Source: Rhodeus uyekii
Taxonomy: Eukaryota > Chordata > Actinopteri > Cypriniformes > Acheilognathidae
Assembly (NCBI GenBank): GCA_037043235.1
Contig: JAWRVZ010000079.1
Span: 2,208,001-2,272,000, forward strand
Length of the DNA stretch: 64,000 nucleotides
Direction of reading: 5' to 3'
Position 1 is the stretch's first letter, and the number at the start of each line of letters is the position of its first letter. Positions 26,356 to 50,368 of this stretch are shown here, in pieces. Under the pieces are notes generated by a model. The model ran no database searches. It was not told where the DNA came from and worked only from the letters and a program-made list of their open reading frames with translations. The position numbers and the translations under genes were made by a program.

Positions 26356-26970
26356 CAGTAGTGGCCAAAAGTTATGTCCATCTTAGGAAAATTGTCTCCT
26401 TTGCCTGGAAATGTAAAACTAATATACACTTTCCACATTTCAATTGTATTATTTGTTATGACTGCATCCAAATTGTGTGGATGTTATTTTTGTACAAGGT
26501 GACACCAATCTTGCACTCATTACAAAGTTAAACCAATACTTGGGAACACAATGTAACCAAGTGTGGAGGATTCTTTTTAGATCAAATGTGTATTTTTCAA
26601 AATGATAACAATCCCAAAAACAGCGCATGCAACAAAGTTGAGCACAATTAAATTGTTCACGCTTAGCATTTTGAAGTATTTTGAAGTCTTTATTGGCCTA
26701 GTCAGTCCCCTGACCTTAAAGCCATTGAAAACCTTTGTGAAATTATAAACCTAAAGTGTGATTATGCCACACTCAAAAAAGTTTTTAAGCATTTTACAAG
26801 ATTTACGCATTTCAATTAATAGTAAAATCATATTGAATTGAACAATCCTTACATACTATTCATAATATGAATTAAGAATAAATAAAAACTAGAGCTTAAT
26901 AAAAAATGTGTACAAATATTAATGGAACAAGGGAAATGGAAGTATAGTTTGTGAAACATATTCATAAAAA
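26356..26970 (+). mobile_element. Degenerate Tc1/mariner relic
   Basis: Begins CAGTAGTGGCCAAAAGTTAT next to TA, a terminal repeat start of a common fish Tc1 group. Around 26690 it encodes a decayed C-terminal motif (LYWPSQSPDLKAIENLCEI), the WPSQSPDLNPIEN-type signature of Tc1 transposases. Multiple stops. Confidence 0.75.
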
Positions 26971-27299
26971 AAAAAATTCAGACCTGTTGTTAGCAATGAA
27001 TAAAATGTAACAATTCATATCCGCTGTATTTAGGTTTGACTTTTCCTTTCTGCATCATTAACATTAATGTATAATCCAACATTAATGTCTGTTACATGGA
27101 CTGTAACTTCAACATTTTATATAAAGAAAGAAATATACCAATAATATACAAAACTTTATCAAAATACAAAATTGTTATTCAGATGATAACTGGGCACCAC
27201 TTTCTGAATTAAACAATGCAACATGATGAGATTTCATGAGTATTGTGAGCTACTATTAGAAGATTTTTTTGTTGCACACTTGCGGTGACATAGCCTTTT

Positions 27300-28442
27300 C
27301 AGGGTGTCTTGGAGGGGTGAGGTGTCAAAGTTGCAACATTATAATACTGAGGTGCCTCAGGGCTCAGTACTTGGACCACTTCTCTTTTCCCTCTACATGA
27401 CATCACTACGATCTGTCATTCAGAAACATGGCTTTTCTTTTTCTGTGCTGTTGACACACAACTCTATTCCATCATTCTATCTTTCTAGCCAGAATATCCG
27501 ACAGTAGCTGCTCGCATCTCAGCTTGACAGACAATCATTTCAGACTGGATGAAGGACCACCGCCTTCAACTCAATCCTGCAAAGACCGAACTGCTTGTGA
27601 TCTCGGATAACCCAGCATTTCATCACAACCTCTTCATTCAGCTTGGTTTGTCATCCATTACCCCTTTCGAGGACAGCCAAGAACCTCTGAGTTTTGATTG
27701 ATGATCATTTAAACTTCACAGACCACATTGCTAGAACAGCCTGTTCTTGCAGATTTACCTTATAGGTAAGCTCAGCTCCTTCCCATCAGAGCATTCTACA
27801 CAATTCCTTGTCATGCTCTTGGTTTGTCCAGGTCTGTTGTAATGCTCTCTTTGCAGACCTTCCAGTGTATTCTTTCAACCCTCTGCAACTGATCCAGAAT
27901 ACAGCAGCGTGAGTGTTCTTTAATGTGCCGAAGAGAGCACACAACCCACCTCTCTTTGTCAATTTGCATTGGTTGCCAATTGTTGAATACATCAAATTCA
28001 AGACACTGATACTTGCCTAGTGAATGACAACTGGCTTTGCACACCCATAGCTAAACTCACTTTATTTCAGACTTATGTTCCCTCCAGAAGCTTGCTTTCT
28101 ATAAGTGAACAGTGCCTTGCCATCCCAAAGAGGCACAAAATAATTTTCCCAGATCTTTACATGTGTTGTATCTGCCTAACTCAACCCAGGAGTCTTCAGT
28201 CACTTTCAAAGAAACGGCAAAAGACGCATTTTTGGTCAACACTTGACCCATTAATACTAACACTTTGTATAATATTTATTTATGTTTTTATTTAAAATAA
28301 AAGAGCTACGTCTACTGTGCAAGACTGACTTGGACTTGTCACAGCACTACTGTTGATGGATTGTTTCTGTTGTTTTCCTCATTTGCAAGTCACTTAGGTT
28401 AAGAGCATCTACTAAATTATTAAATTATTAAATGTAAATATG
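27300..28442 (+). mobile_element. L2-type LINE, 3' end with decayed reverse transcriptase
   Basis: Fragmented frames encode the C-terminal half of an L2-like reverse transcriptase: EVPQGSVLGPLLFSLYMTSL near 27345, WMKDHRLQLNPAKTELLVIS near 27550, PLQLIQNTAA near 27885, and TYVPSRSLLSISEQCLAIPK near 28072. The element ends with the tail AAGTCACTTAGGTTAAGAGC and short AAATGTAAAT-like repeats, as in fish L2. Stops and frameshifts throughout; dead 5'-truncated copy. Confidence 0.8.
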
Positions 28443-28461
28443 AAAACAGCAGGTATACTAT

Positions 28462-28783
28462 TGTAACGGAGTTCAATGTTCAGGGAGGAAGGAGGCGGGA
28501 ACCGGCAAGACATTTCAAACACTTTAATAATCAAAATAAAACATAAACTCAAAACGAAAGTAATGGCGGCGGCCCCTCGCGGTCGACCGCCGCCCACACA
28601 AAACATAACATAAAATCCAGGCCTGGTCCTCTCTCGCTTTCACTGTCGTCGCTCCTCCTTTTAAGTCTCCGCTCCTCCGTGAGAATAGAGAGACCGATGG
28701 CTCGCAGGTGTCGCTCATTCTCAATCACGCCACCGGCTCTCGTGACGCTCTCACGGTCCCTCGACCCCGCCCTGCTCGCCACA
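28462..28783 (-). repeat. LTR 1 (3'-most in element orientation)
   Basis: 322 bp, TG...CA. Contains on the minus strand a TATA-like CTTAAAAGG (about 28658-28666) and an ATTAAA polyadenylation-like signal, giving a plausible U3-R-U5 order. Confidence 0.88.
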
Positions 28784-29401
28784 TACCCCCAACGCCCTTC
28801 GCAGGCCAGGGGGTACTCCCGAGACTGCGCTCTACTCCGATCACGGCGGCCGCGGTACCTGGGGGTAAGGACAGACGAGGCGAGGGAAAAGGAAACGGAG
28901 ACAAGAGGAGCGACAGTGACGAGAGAGGGGAGAGAGGAAAAAAAAAAAAAAAAAATCTTGGTCCGGTTCCCCGACACGCTGCCTCTCGGTCCTCGACCGC
29001 TCGAGAGCTTCTTCCTCGCGGTGCTGTGCGATGGCACTGGACGCAGATCCGTGGACGGGCTGGCGCTCCTCCGCCTCCTGGCGGCCGGCGACGACGACTC
29101 CTTGCGAGGGCAGCCGGCAGCGAGTCCCCGTTCCCCGCTCCTCCCCGTTCACGGCGGACGGCAGCAGGCTCCGGCGCGCTGGCGAACGGGCGACTCCTCC
29201 GCTCCCTCACGGACGGCAGCCTCCCACCTCGACCCAGGAGCACGGCAGGGCTCTCCGTCCCACGCGATCCTTCGGCGCTCCAGCGCCACCGCCGCGGGCA
29301 GCATCTGACGGACCTCTCGTCTTCTCTCGTGCTGCCCGACCTCCGCAGCACCGCGAGCTCTCCCGGCAGCGAGGGCTCTTTGACAGCGCGTCCCTCCGAC
29401 C

Positions 29402-29419
29402 TCCCGGGTTTCGGCACCA
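29402..29419 (-). other. Primer-binding site (tRNA-Phe type)
   Basis: The minus strand reads TGGTGCCGAAACCCGGGA, complementary to the 3' end of a vertebrate tRNA-Phe including CCA, one base downstream of LTR 2. Confidence 0.85.
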
Positions 29420-29420
29420 G

Positions 29421-29743
29421 TGTAACGGAGTTCAATGTTCAGGGAGGAAGGAGGCGGGAACCGGCAGACATTTCAAACACTTTAATAATCAAAATAAAAC
29501 ATAAACTCAAAACGAAAGTAATGGCGGCGGCCCCTCGCGGTCGACCGCCGCCCACACAAAACATAACATAAAATCCAGGCCTGGTCCTCTCTCGCTTTCA
29601 CTGTCGTCGCTCCTCCTTTTAAGTCTCCGCTCCTCCGTGAGAATCAAGAGACACCGGTGGCTCGCAGGTGTCGCTCATTCTCAATCACGCCACCGGCTCT
29701 CGTGACGCTCTCACGGTCCCTCGACCCCGCCCTGCTCGCCACA
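29421..29743 (-). repeat. LTR 2 (central)
   Basis: 323 bp, nearly identical to LTR 1 apart from a few differences near 29640-29660. Shared by both internal regions. Confidence 0.88.
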
Positions 29744-29760
29744 TACCCCCAACGCCCTTC
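29744..29760 (-). other. Polypurine-tract-like sequence upstream of LTR 2
   Basis: The minus strand reads GAAGGGCGTTGGGGGTA directly before the LTR start. The same sequence lies at 28784-28800 before LTR 1. Its position fits plus-strand priming, although it is interrupted by pyrimidines. Confidence 0.55.
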
Positions 29761-30342
29761 GCAGGCCGGGGGGTACCCACGAGTCTGCGCTCTACTCCCC
29801 CCCCCCCCGTAAGGACAGACGAGGCGAGGGAAAAGGAAACGGAGACAAGAGGAGCGACAGTGACGAGAGAGGGGAGAGAGGAAAAAAAAAAAAAAATCTT
29901 GGTCCGGTTCCCAGACACGCTGACTCTCGGTCCTCGACTGACCGAGAGCTTCTTCCTCGCGGTGCTGTGCGATGGCACTGGACGCAGATCCGTGGACGGG
30001 CTGGCGCTCCTCCGCCTCCTGGCGGCCGGCGACGACGACTCCTTGCGAGGGCAGCCGGCAGCGAGTCCCCGTTCCTCGCTCCTCCCCATTCACGGCGGAC
30101 GGCAGCAGGCTCCGGCGCGCTGGCGAACGGGCGACTCCTCCGCTCCCTCACGGACGGCAGCCTCCCACCTCGACCCAGGAGCACGGCAGGGCTCTCCGTC
30201 CCACGCGATCCTTCGGCGCTCCAGCGCCACCGCCGCGGGCAGCACCTGACGACCCTCTCGTCTTCTCGCGTGCTGCCCGACCTCCGCAGCACCGCGAGCC
30301 CTCCCGGCAGCGAGGGCTCTTTGACAGCGTGTCCCTCCGACC

Positions 30343-30360
30343 TCCCGGGTTTCGGCACCA
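30343..30360 (-). other. Primer-binding site (tRNA-Phe type), second copy
   Basis: Identical 18-base site downstream of LTR 3, again with a one-base spacer. Confidence 0.85.
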
Positions 30361-30361
30361 G

Positions 30362-30683
30362 TGCAACAATGTTAAACGTTCAGGGAGGAAGGAGGCGGGA
30401 ACCGGCAAACATTTAAAGACTTTAATAATCAAAATAAAACATAAACTCAAAACGAAAGTAATGGCGGCGGCCCCTCGCGGTCGACCGCCGCCCACACAAA
30501 ACATAACAAAAACTCCAGGCCTGGTCCTCTCTCGCTTTCACTGTCGTCGCTCCTCCTTTTAAGTCTCCGCTCCTCCATGAGAATCAAGAGACACCGGTGG
30601 CTCGCAGGTGTCGCTCATTCTCAATCACGCCACCGGCTCTCGTGACGCTCTCACGGTCCCTCGACCCCGCCCTGCTCACCACA
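30362..30683 (-). repeat. LTR 3 (5'-most in element orientation)
   Basis: 322 bp. Its last ~20 bases on the minus strand differ from the other two (TGCAACAATGTTAAACG against TGTAACGGAGTTCAATG when read on the plus strand), while the rest is closely similar. Confidence 0.88.
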
Positions 30684-30689
30684 ACTATG

Positions 30690-32612
30690 TATGCAATTCA
30701 GTATGCAGCAAGCAATATGTTACGTTCCAAACAAAGCCCATGCGCTGTAATGTGTCATATTGCTGTGAGAAACGCTGCCCTCATGTGGTGTCATGACCGG
30801 GCTCTTTGCAGTTCCTATGACAGAAGGTCACAAAGAGGTTAAGATGTGAGTAGAGAAGAAATGTGAAAGAAATAGAGAAAAAAAGCAGTAGCAATTTAAC
30901 TGACCAAGGAGGCATGACTTAAAGGCACAGTTCCCATAAAAAACAAAAATTCGGTCATAATTTACATTGTTCCAAACCTGTATGATGTTCTTGATCATGA
31001 AAGGATGAATTAGTCCGAATATTAATGTTTCTCTTTTCCAATTCATTGAAATAAAATGTTGAACAGTATAATGATACAAAACAACGACAATGATATATTC
31101 ATTAACATAAGCCCATATCACGACTGCACTCAAACGGGTCACATAAAAGTATAAATAATAGAAACATCCATGAATATTTGTACCAGAGCCCCATCAAAGC
31201 GGCCTAAACAGTAGTAGATGGACAACACCATGTTAAAAAAGTTGTTCGTTTTGATTGGCTAAGATAGAATGGAGGTGACACTTCATTGGTCAATAAATGT
31301 ACAAGGCACAACAGCCAAATTTATATATCATTGGATGGAAGTAAACATCTGTTACAGTTAAGTTGCCAGAGATAAAGTTAAACATGCTCAAATGCAAAAG
31401 CTTATACTGACATCAATTTGAATGTCTATTAAGCAAATATTTGACTTAGAAATAAACTGTATGCGCATATTTCTGTGTTGTGTTGATCATAAAGTGAGTA
31501 TTACAAGTGTGTGATAATATTTTCTGACTCTGGGACAGAATAAGTGTGTGTACATGTCGTGAGACTGTGTGGAGCCCAGGGCGTCTGTTCTGATGGCAGT
31601 GAATGTGAAACGTGCCGAAGCACACACTCTTATACACTTTCACACACAACCTCTGAGCACAATTTGAAAATCACAGCTAAATATAGAAATAAAAAAACAC
31701 CAGTAAGCCAAGACCTTAGGAGAAGACTTTCAGACAGAATATTACTTCACCACTCATTGTGAGAATGTGATCCTGGTATTCAGTCCCTCCTCTTTTTTTC
31801 CCTTGACAGGGAAGTTAAATTTGCTATCGAAACCATCTGATTGCTGGCGGGAGTATCAAAACCTTAAATTTGTATTTCTGTGTGGTGAGATTAAGAAACA
31901 GTGTTCTCTGACACATGTCTTGCAACTATAAGGCTTTAAGTGTTGACAGAAATATATTATTATGCAAGTGGTGTGCAGTGCATGAAAGCACGTTATAGAG
32001 TCCGTCACTCATGCTGCCAGAACCATCTCACATATTTACATCACACACACAAACACACATCATTCACGAAGGCAACAACAACAGTCCAAACTGATTATTC
32101 GTCACCATTTCACCCAATGACACATGCATACAAACTCGGTCTCTGAATTAAAACTATGATTCCCTCTGACATACAGAAACTTCTCTTCTGCCAAACTCTT
32201 AATCAGATGAACATCATAAATAGCAGTAAAGTTAAAAATATAAAGTTCACTCACTTTTACTTTTCATCAACTTTTAAATTGAAATACTATTTATTTTCTT
32301 ATTATAGTTATAATGACACTTTAAGACAAGGAACCTTAATTAACATCAGATTAACTAACAATGAGCAATACCTTTGTTACAGTATTTATCACTCTTAATA
32401 AAAATACAACTGTTCATTTATGTTAGCCCATTAAATAATATTGATACAAACTGATACTGTAACAATCACTTAAATGAAACGGCTTTCATATCAACCTCAC
32501 TTAGTTCTGCTTCTGCATCTGGTAGACAGTGTTATAGACACAAACTGATATTATTTTTACCCGTATGTACGCAGATATGCATCTCCTGCCTTTTGTATGC
32601 ATTTCAGTTTTA
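30690..32612. other. Intergenic stretch
   Basis: AT-rich with one degenerate block at about 30920-31010 (AAAGGCACAGTTCCCAT, TTCCAAACCTGTATGATG) that resembles a very abundant fish miniature element. No gene is seen. Confidence 0.45.
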
Positions 32613-32620
32613 TTCTGTAC

Positions 32621-32822
32621 CAGGGGCGTAGCCAGAATTTTATTTTTGAGTGGGCCCAGCTTAAAATGAGGGGGCCTGAGCATAACGTAATCGGCTGGAT
32701 TCGAACCTGCGCGCGAAAACCACATTGGATTTCTAGTCCATCGCGATTTTAAACAATTGAAAATCTGAGGGGGCCGCACATGTAAATGAGGGGGCCCAGG
32801 CCCACCCGTGGCTACGCCACTG
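32621..32822. mobile_element. hAT miniature element with an internal tRNA-like segment
   Basis: 202 bp. Inverted termini CAGGGGCGTAGCCA and TGGCTACGCCACTG, flanked by a perfect 8 bp duplication TTCTGTAC (32613-32620 and 32823-32830). No coding capacity. The interior on the minus strand carries a tRNA-Ser-like stretch, annotated separately. Confidence 0.92.
32686..32745 (-). pseudogene. tRNA-Ser(AGA)-like segment inside the hAT miniature element
   Basis: The minus strand contains GCGATGGACTAGAAATCCA, which is the anticodon arm of tRNA-Ser-AGA, then a variable-arm region, the B box GGTTCGAATCC and an end GCCGATTACG resembling the acceptor stem. The 5' acceptor strand and most of the D arm are missing, so it is a tRNA-derived fragment and not a functional gene. 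Confidence 0.7.
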
Positions 32823-33021
32823 TTCTGTACTCACAGATGATCTCCTAGGTTCCCGTGTTGATATTCACATGCAAAGTTTGAGCATACTTTCATACTACAT
32901 ATAAAAAAACACCTTTTAGTTCACATTCACATCAAAGTGTTTGCAAGCCTTGAGACGTACAATGGCTATCACCTTCATGGATATCATAAAGAAATCAAAC
33001 ACAGATCCACAGGCCAAATCC

Positions 33022-33027
33022 TTTTAA
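33022..33027 (-). terminator. Probable eftud2 polyadenylation signal (ATTAAA variant)
   Basis: ATTAAA on the minus strand about 315 bases after the eftud2 stop, followed by a G/T-rich stretch. No canonical AATAAA on this strand was seen between it and the stop. Confidence 0.45.
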
Positions 33028-33339
33028 TCACACTTACAAAAATGATGTAATATTTTAAAGTGATTTCAGAAAAATTTCAGCAAGACTTGCCTGTCCATAG
33101 CATTGTCTTATACTACAAAAACACTTGTCAAATACAAAAATAAACAGAGACAGGTCACAGGTTAATTCGGGGGGAGTCTGGGATAACAGCAACAGAAATT
33201 GGTGTTGAGGCTTCCAGCACTTTCCATATAAAAAACATGTTTTATACTCCATCAAACAGAACTGGATGTGATTTGTAGAAGGGGCATGTCTGGTGAAGCT
33301 ATATGGGAATGATGGGATAAGTTAAGTTCATTTGTCCCA

Positions 33340-45897
<12,558 letters not shown>

Positions 45898-45908
45898 GCT
45901 GACAAGAG
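45898..45908 (-). other. eftud2: eftud2 5' UTR within the first coding exon
   Basis: Eleven bases between the acceptor TTCCATTAG and the ATG, implying an upstream non-coding exon as in mammals. Confidence 0.55.
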
Positions 45909-46651
45909 CTAATGGAACAAAACAGCTTGGAATGGGATTTTCCTACCTCCTCTGCTACATGTGTGCATGCATGCATGCACGGGAACTCATTCAAAGCAGA
46001 AAAATGTGCACAGCTGTAATCTAGGAAAATTGTGGTTACTTTGTAGACTGTAATATTATTTTGCTTTCGTGTTTATATTGTTTCAAAAGCTTGATAAAGT
46101 TACTGTTACTCAACTAATATTGTCCCGGCTCCCCGTGGACAGTTACAGTTTTTGGTTTTGTGTCCCTGGAAATTTCCCCATTTTACATAAATAAGTCCGC
46201 ACCATATAATAGGACTTAGACAGCATACAGGATTGTTTTGTACACAATTGTAAAATTTCACCGTGGATGAAATATAAAACCATCAACTAAACAATTACAC
46301 TTGAATAATTCACATACTTTCTGCTGAAAATGAGCCAAAACTTCAAAAAACGTAAACATAATCAGGAATATTAAAGATCAATTTCCTAAAGCACAAACAT
46401 AAAATAACATTTGAAGAGTTAAATATTTTGTAATCATTGGAAACGTATATTCAGTTCGTGGAAAATAATGAAACAAATGTAAAAAATGTTAAATACATAT
46501 CATTTTTGTTTTGTATTTGAAATGTGTAAAGTTGTAATTTAGTTATAGTATCATACTGCTTTTATGAGTTTATTATTTACAATAGTTACTATTTTTCATA
46601 GTGTGACTACTGGTTAATGGAATTAAAACCAATTAGGGTTTTAATACAGGC

Positions 46652-46658
<7 letters not shown>

Positions 46659-46684
<26 letters not shown>
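46659..46684. repeat. AT microsatellite
   Basis: About 13 AT units followed by CATACATA repeats, inside the likely first intron of eftud2. Confidence 0.9.
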
Positions 46685-46688
<4 letters not shown>

Positions 46689-47001
46689 CATACATATACA
46701 TACATAGTGGTGTATATCAAACATGCATTATGCATGTGCAAGACAGAAAAGCAATTTAGCTTGTTTTAATTTACAGACAGTCACAATATATTACAAAAAT
46801 GTAGTACAGCATCAAAATATATACAAGCTGATAACTGCGACAAACGTACAAGAGAGTACTAATGAATTAACGAATTGCTAATTTAATTCACATTTCGTTC
46901 ATGTCTACCGCATGTAAATGTATTGTGTATAATCGTGTTATACCTGTATACGAGTCTTTATGGCTGGGTGATTTTATTGTTGTTTCAAAGTTATTCCTCA
47001 C

Positions 47002-47061
47002 ACTGTTTCCAAACCACGCACCGCGGGGTCCTCACACAGCACAACGTATGTCGGACGTTGG
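47002..47061 (-). promoter_or_regulatory. eftud2: Putative eftud2 non-coding exon 1 and core promoter
   Basis: A local GC-rich patch (46995-47110) contains, on the minus strand, the donor-like CAGT|GTGAGG at 47001-46996 and upstream a perfect palindromic CRE TGACGTCA (47062-47069). The position 1.1 kb upstream of the coding start matches the expected small first intron. Exact start of transcription not determined. Confidence 0.4.
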
Positions 47062-47069
47062 TGACGTCA
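47062..47069. promoter_or_regulatory. CRE palindrome TGACGTCA
   Basis: Full 8 bp consensus for CREB/ATF factors, located where the eftud2 promoter is expected and inside a short CpG-containing patch. Confidence 0.55.
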
Positions 47070-47109
47070 TCATCCATCGCCACACACATCGCCCGTTTGA
47101 AAGACAAGG

Positions 47110-48180
47110 CAACAAAAACAGATGTTGCACAAGAGTCTGTTTTCTGAAACTGCTTTATATATACTATATATATATATTTTTTTTTATATAATTGCTTTCA
47201 CTCTTTTGACATGTTGAAATACAGAAAATAATTCGACCATTCAGCGTATAATACCGACCTGAATATTGTGCTGAAATATACTTCAAATAATCAAAGGAAT
47301 ATGATGAACACATTTCAATTATTTTTAATAATAATTTTGATTAATCGAAATGAGTATTTTTGCAAATGAACTAATAGAAGGATTTGCAAATATGTAATTG
47401 GAATTTAATCCAAATTATGATGAAAAAACTTTATGTATAGTATTAGTAATTTTAAAAACAGTAAATACAACTAAATAATTGTCTTTTAAAAAGAAAACAA
47501 ACAACAACAAATATTCTTCACAATTAATAAGGCATGTTATCACCTCAAGACTATCCAACAGGTTAAATAATGTACGAACAGAAGGTGGCACCATATCATT
47601 TGTATATTTATGAACAGAAGTCCTCTATGAGTTTCACTCATTAGGTGTCTCTAATATTTTCAGTCAGACTTAGTTTATGTCCAAGTATGACTCATGTTCC
47701 ACTTGTTAATACAGGGATCTCATATGGCACTTGAATATTGGCAGGACTGCTGAGGTCTGTAACTTTCCAATTGTTAAAAACAACAACAACAACAGACCAG
47801 GCTCTTTAAATGTAAGCAAACATTAACGTCAAATTTAATTAAACTAAATAAACAATAGTATTGAAATTATTCTGTTAACTCTTTGTATTCAAAGGTCTGA
47901 CAAGATGTTGAGGAAGTGTATATGTACATTTTGCACACAGATACATTTACTTACAGCTCAAATAACACACACAACTAGGTGGGGGAAGTTTATGAAATAA
48001 ACTTCAGTTGGCTTGAGAAAGCCTAGCCTGAAAGTTTAAATTAGTTGTAAAAGCTTCAAGCTTGAAAAGTTTTGAGAGTTTAAACTTTAAAACATGTCGC
48101 TAACAAGATTTATTTGGAGATTACTGATGATTCAGTTGAACAGTGAGTGGTCTGAAATATCAAACAATGACAAATATAAA
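47110..48180. other. Region upstream of eftud2
   Basis: AT-rich, no coding frame or repeat termini recognised. Confidence 0.5.
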
Positions 48181-48183
48181 ATC

Positions 48184-49371
<1,188 letters not shown>

Positions 49372-49376
49372 CTGTT

Positions 49377-49515
49377 TGTGCTCGCCTCGGCCGAGATTTT
49401 TTTTTTTCCGCATCTCGATCATTTTGTCGTTACTCAGGCAAAAAAAACCCGCAAATCTTTTATCGTATGTTGAACTTTTCGTACGTAGAGCGTTTCGTAA
49501 ATCGGGGTTCTACTG
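49377..49515 (-). mobile_element. Pogo-like terminal fragment
   Basis: The minus strand starts CAGTAGAACCCCGATTTACG next to TA and continues with TACGAAAAGTTCAACATACG. It cuts off a fifth tRNA-like unit and abuts the Tc1 element. Confidence 0.6.
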
Positions 49516-49535
49516 TATATGTATGTGTGTATATA

Positions 49536-50368
49536 CACTCACCTAAAGGATTATTAGGAACACCTGTTCAATTTCTCCTTATTGCAATTATCTAATCAAC
49601 CATTCACATGGCAGTTGCTTCAATGCATTTAGGGGTTGGTCCTGGTCAAGACAATCTCCTGAACTCCAAACTGAATGTCATAATGGGAAAGAAAGGTGAT
49701 TTGAGCAATTTTGCTCGTGGCATGCTTGTTTGTGCCAGACGGGCCGGTCTGAGTATTTCACAATCTGCTCAGTTGCTGGGCTTTTAACGCACAACCATTT
49801 CTAGGGTTTAAAAAGAATGGTGTAAAAGGGGAAAATCATCCAGTATGCGGCAGTCCTCTGGGTGAAAATGCCTTGTTGATGCTGGAGGTCAGAGGTGAAT
49901 GGGCCGACTGATTCAAGCTGATAGAAGAGCAACTTTGACTGAAATAACCACTTGTTACAACTTAGGTATGCAGCAAAGCGTTTGTGAAGCCACAACACAC
50001 ACAACCTTGAGGTGGATGGGCTACAACAGCAGAAGACCCCACCGGGTACCACTCATTTCCACTATAAATAGGAAAAAGAGGCTACGAGTTTCGATTTCTG
50101 TTGAGACATTCAGATGGTAGAGTCAGAATTTGCCGTAAACAGAATGAGAACATGGATCTATCGTGCCTTGTTACCATTGTGCAGGCTAGTGGTGGTGGTG
50201 TAATGGTGTGGGGGATGTTTTCTTGACACATTTAGGCCCCTTAATTCCAATTGGGCGTCGTTTAAATGCCATGGCTTACCTGAGCATTGTTTTTGACCAT
50301 GTCCATCCCTTTATGACCACCATGTACCCATCCTCTGATGGCTACTTCCAGCAGGATAATGCACACTA
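49536..50368 (+). mobile_element. Tc1-like element, 3'-truncated by a CACTA-type element
   Basis: Starts CACTCACCTAAAGGATTATT next to TA (49534-49535), the terminal repeat of a well-known fish Tc1 lineage. It carries decayed transposase segments, for example GGGVMVWGMFS-like sequence near 50195 and the GYFQQDNAH catalytic-region motif near 50340-50366. Stops interrupt the frame. The remainder is displaced by the element starting at 50369. Confidence 0.85.

Larger units (their letters stand above)
28462..30683 (-). mobile_element. Miniature LTR retrotransposon with three LTRs and two internal regions
   Basis: On the minus strand the order is LTR (30683-30362), internal (30361-29744), LTR (29743-29421), internal (29420-28784), LTR (28783-28462). 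Each LTR starts TG and ends CA. Both internal regions begin one base after an LTR with a primer-binding site matching the 3' end of tRNA-Phe and end at a purine-rich tract. The whole is flanked by a 5 bp duplication ACTAT (28457-28461 and 30684-30688). Internal regions (~620-640 bp) are GC-rich and encode no gag or pol, so this is a TRIM/LARD-like non-autonomous element. The long GC-rich open frames here have no family resemblance and are probably not genes. Confidence 0.9.

Noticed and set aside
28549..30562. Several overlapping 100-290 codon frames on both strands
   Set aside because: They come from the GC-rich internal regions and LTRs of the triple-LTR element, occur in almost all frames, and show no gag, pol or other family motif.
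32686..32745. Functional tRNA-Ser gene
   Set aside because: The 5' acceptor strand and most of the D arm are missing.
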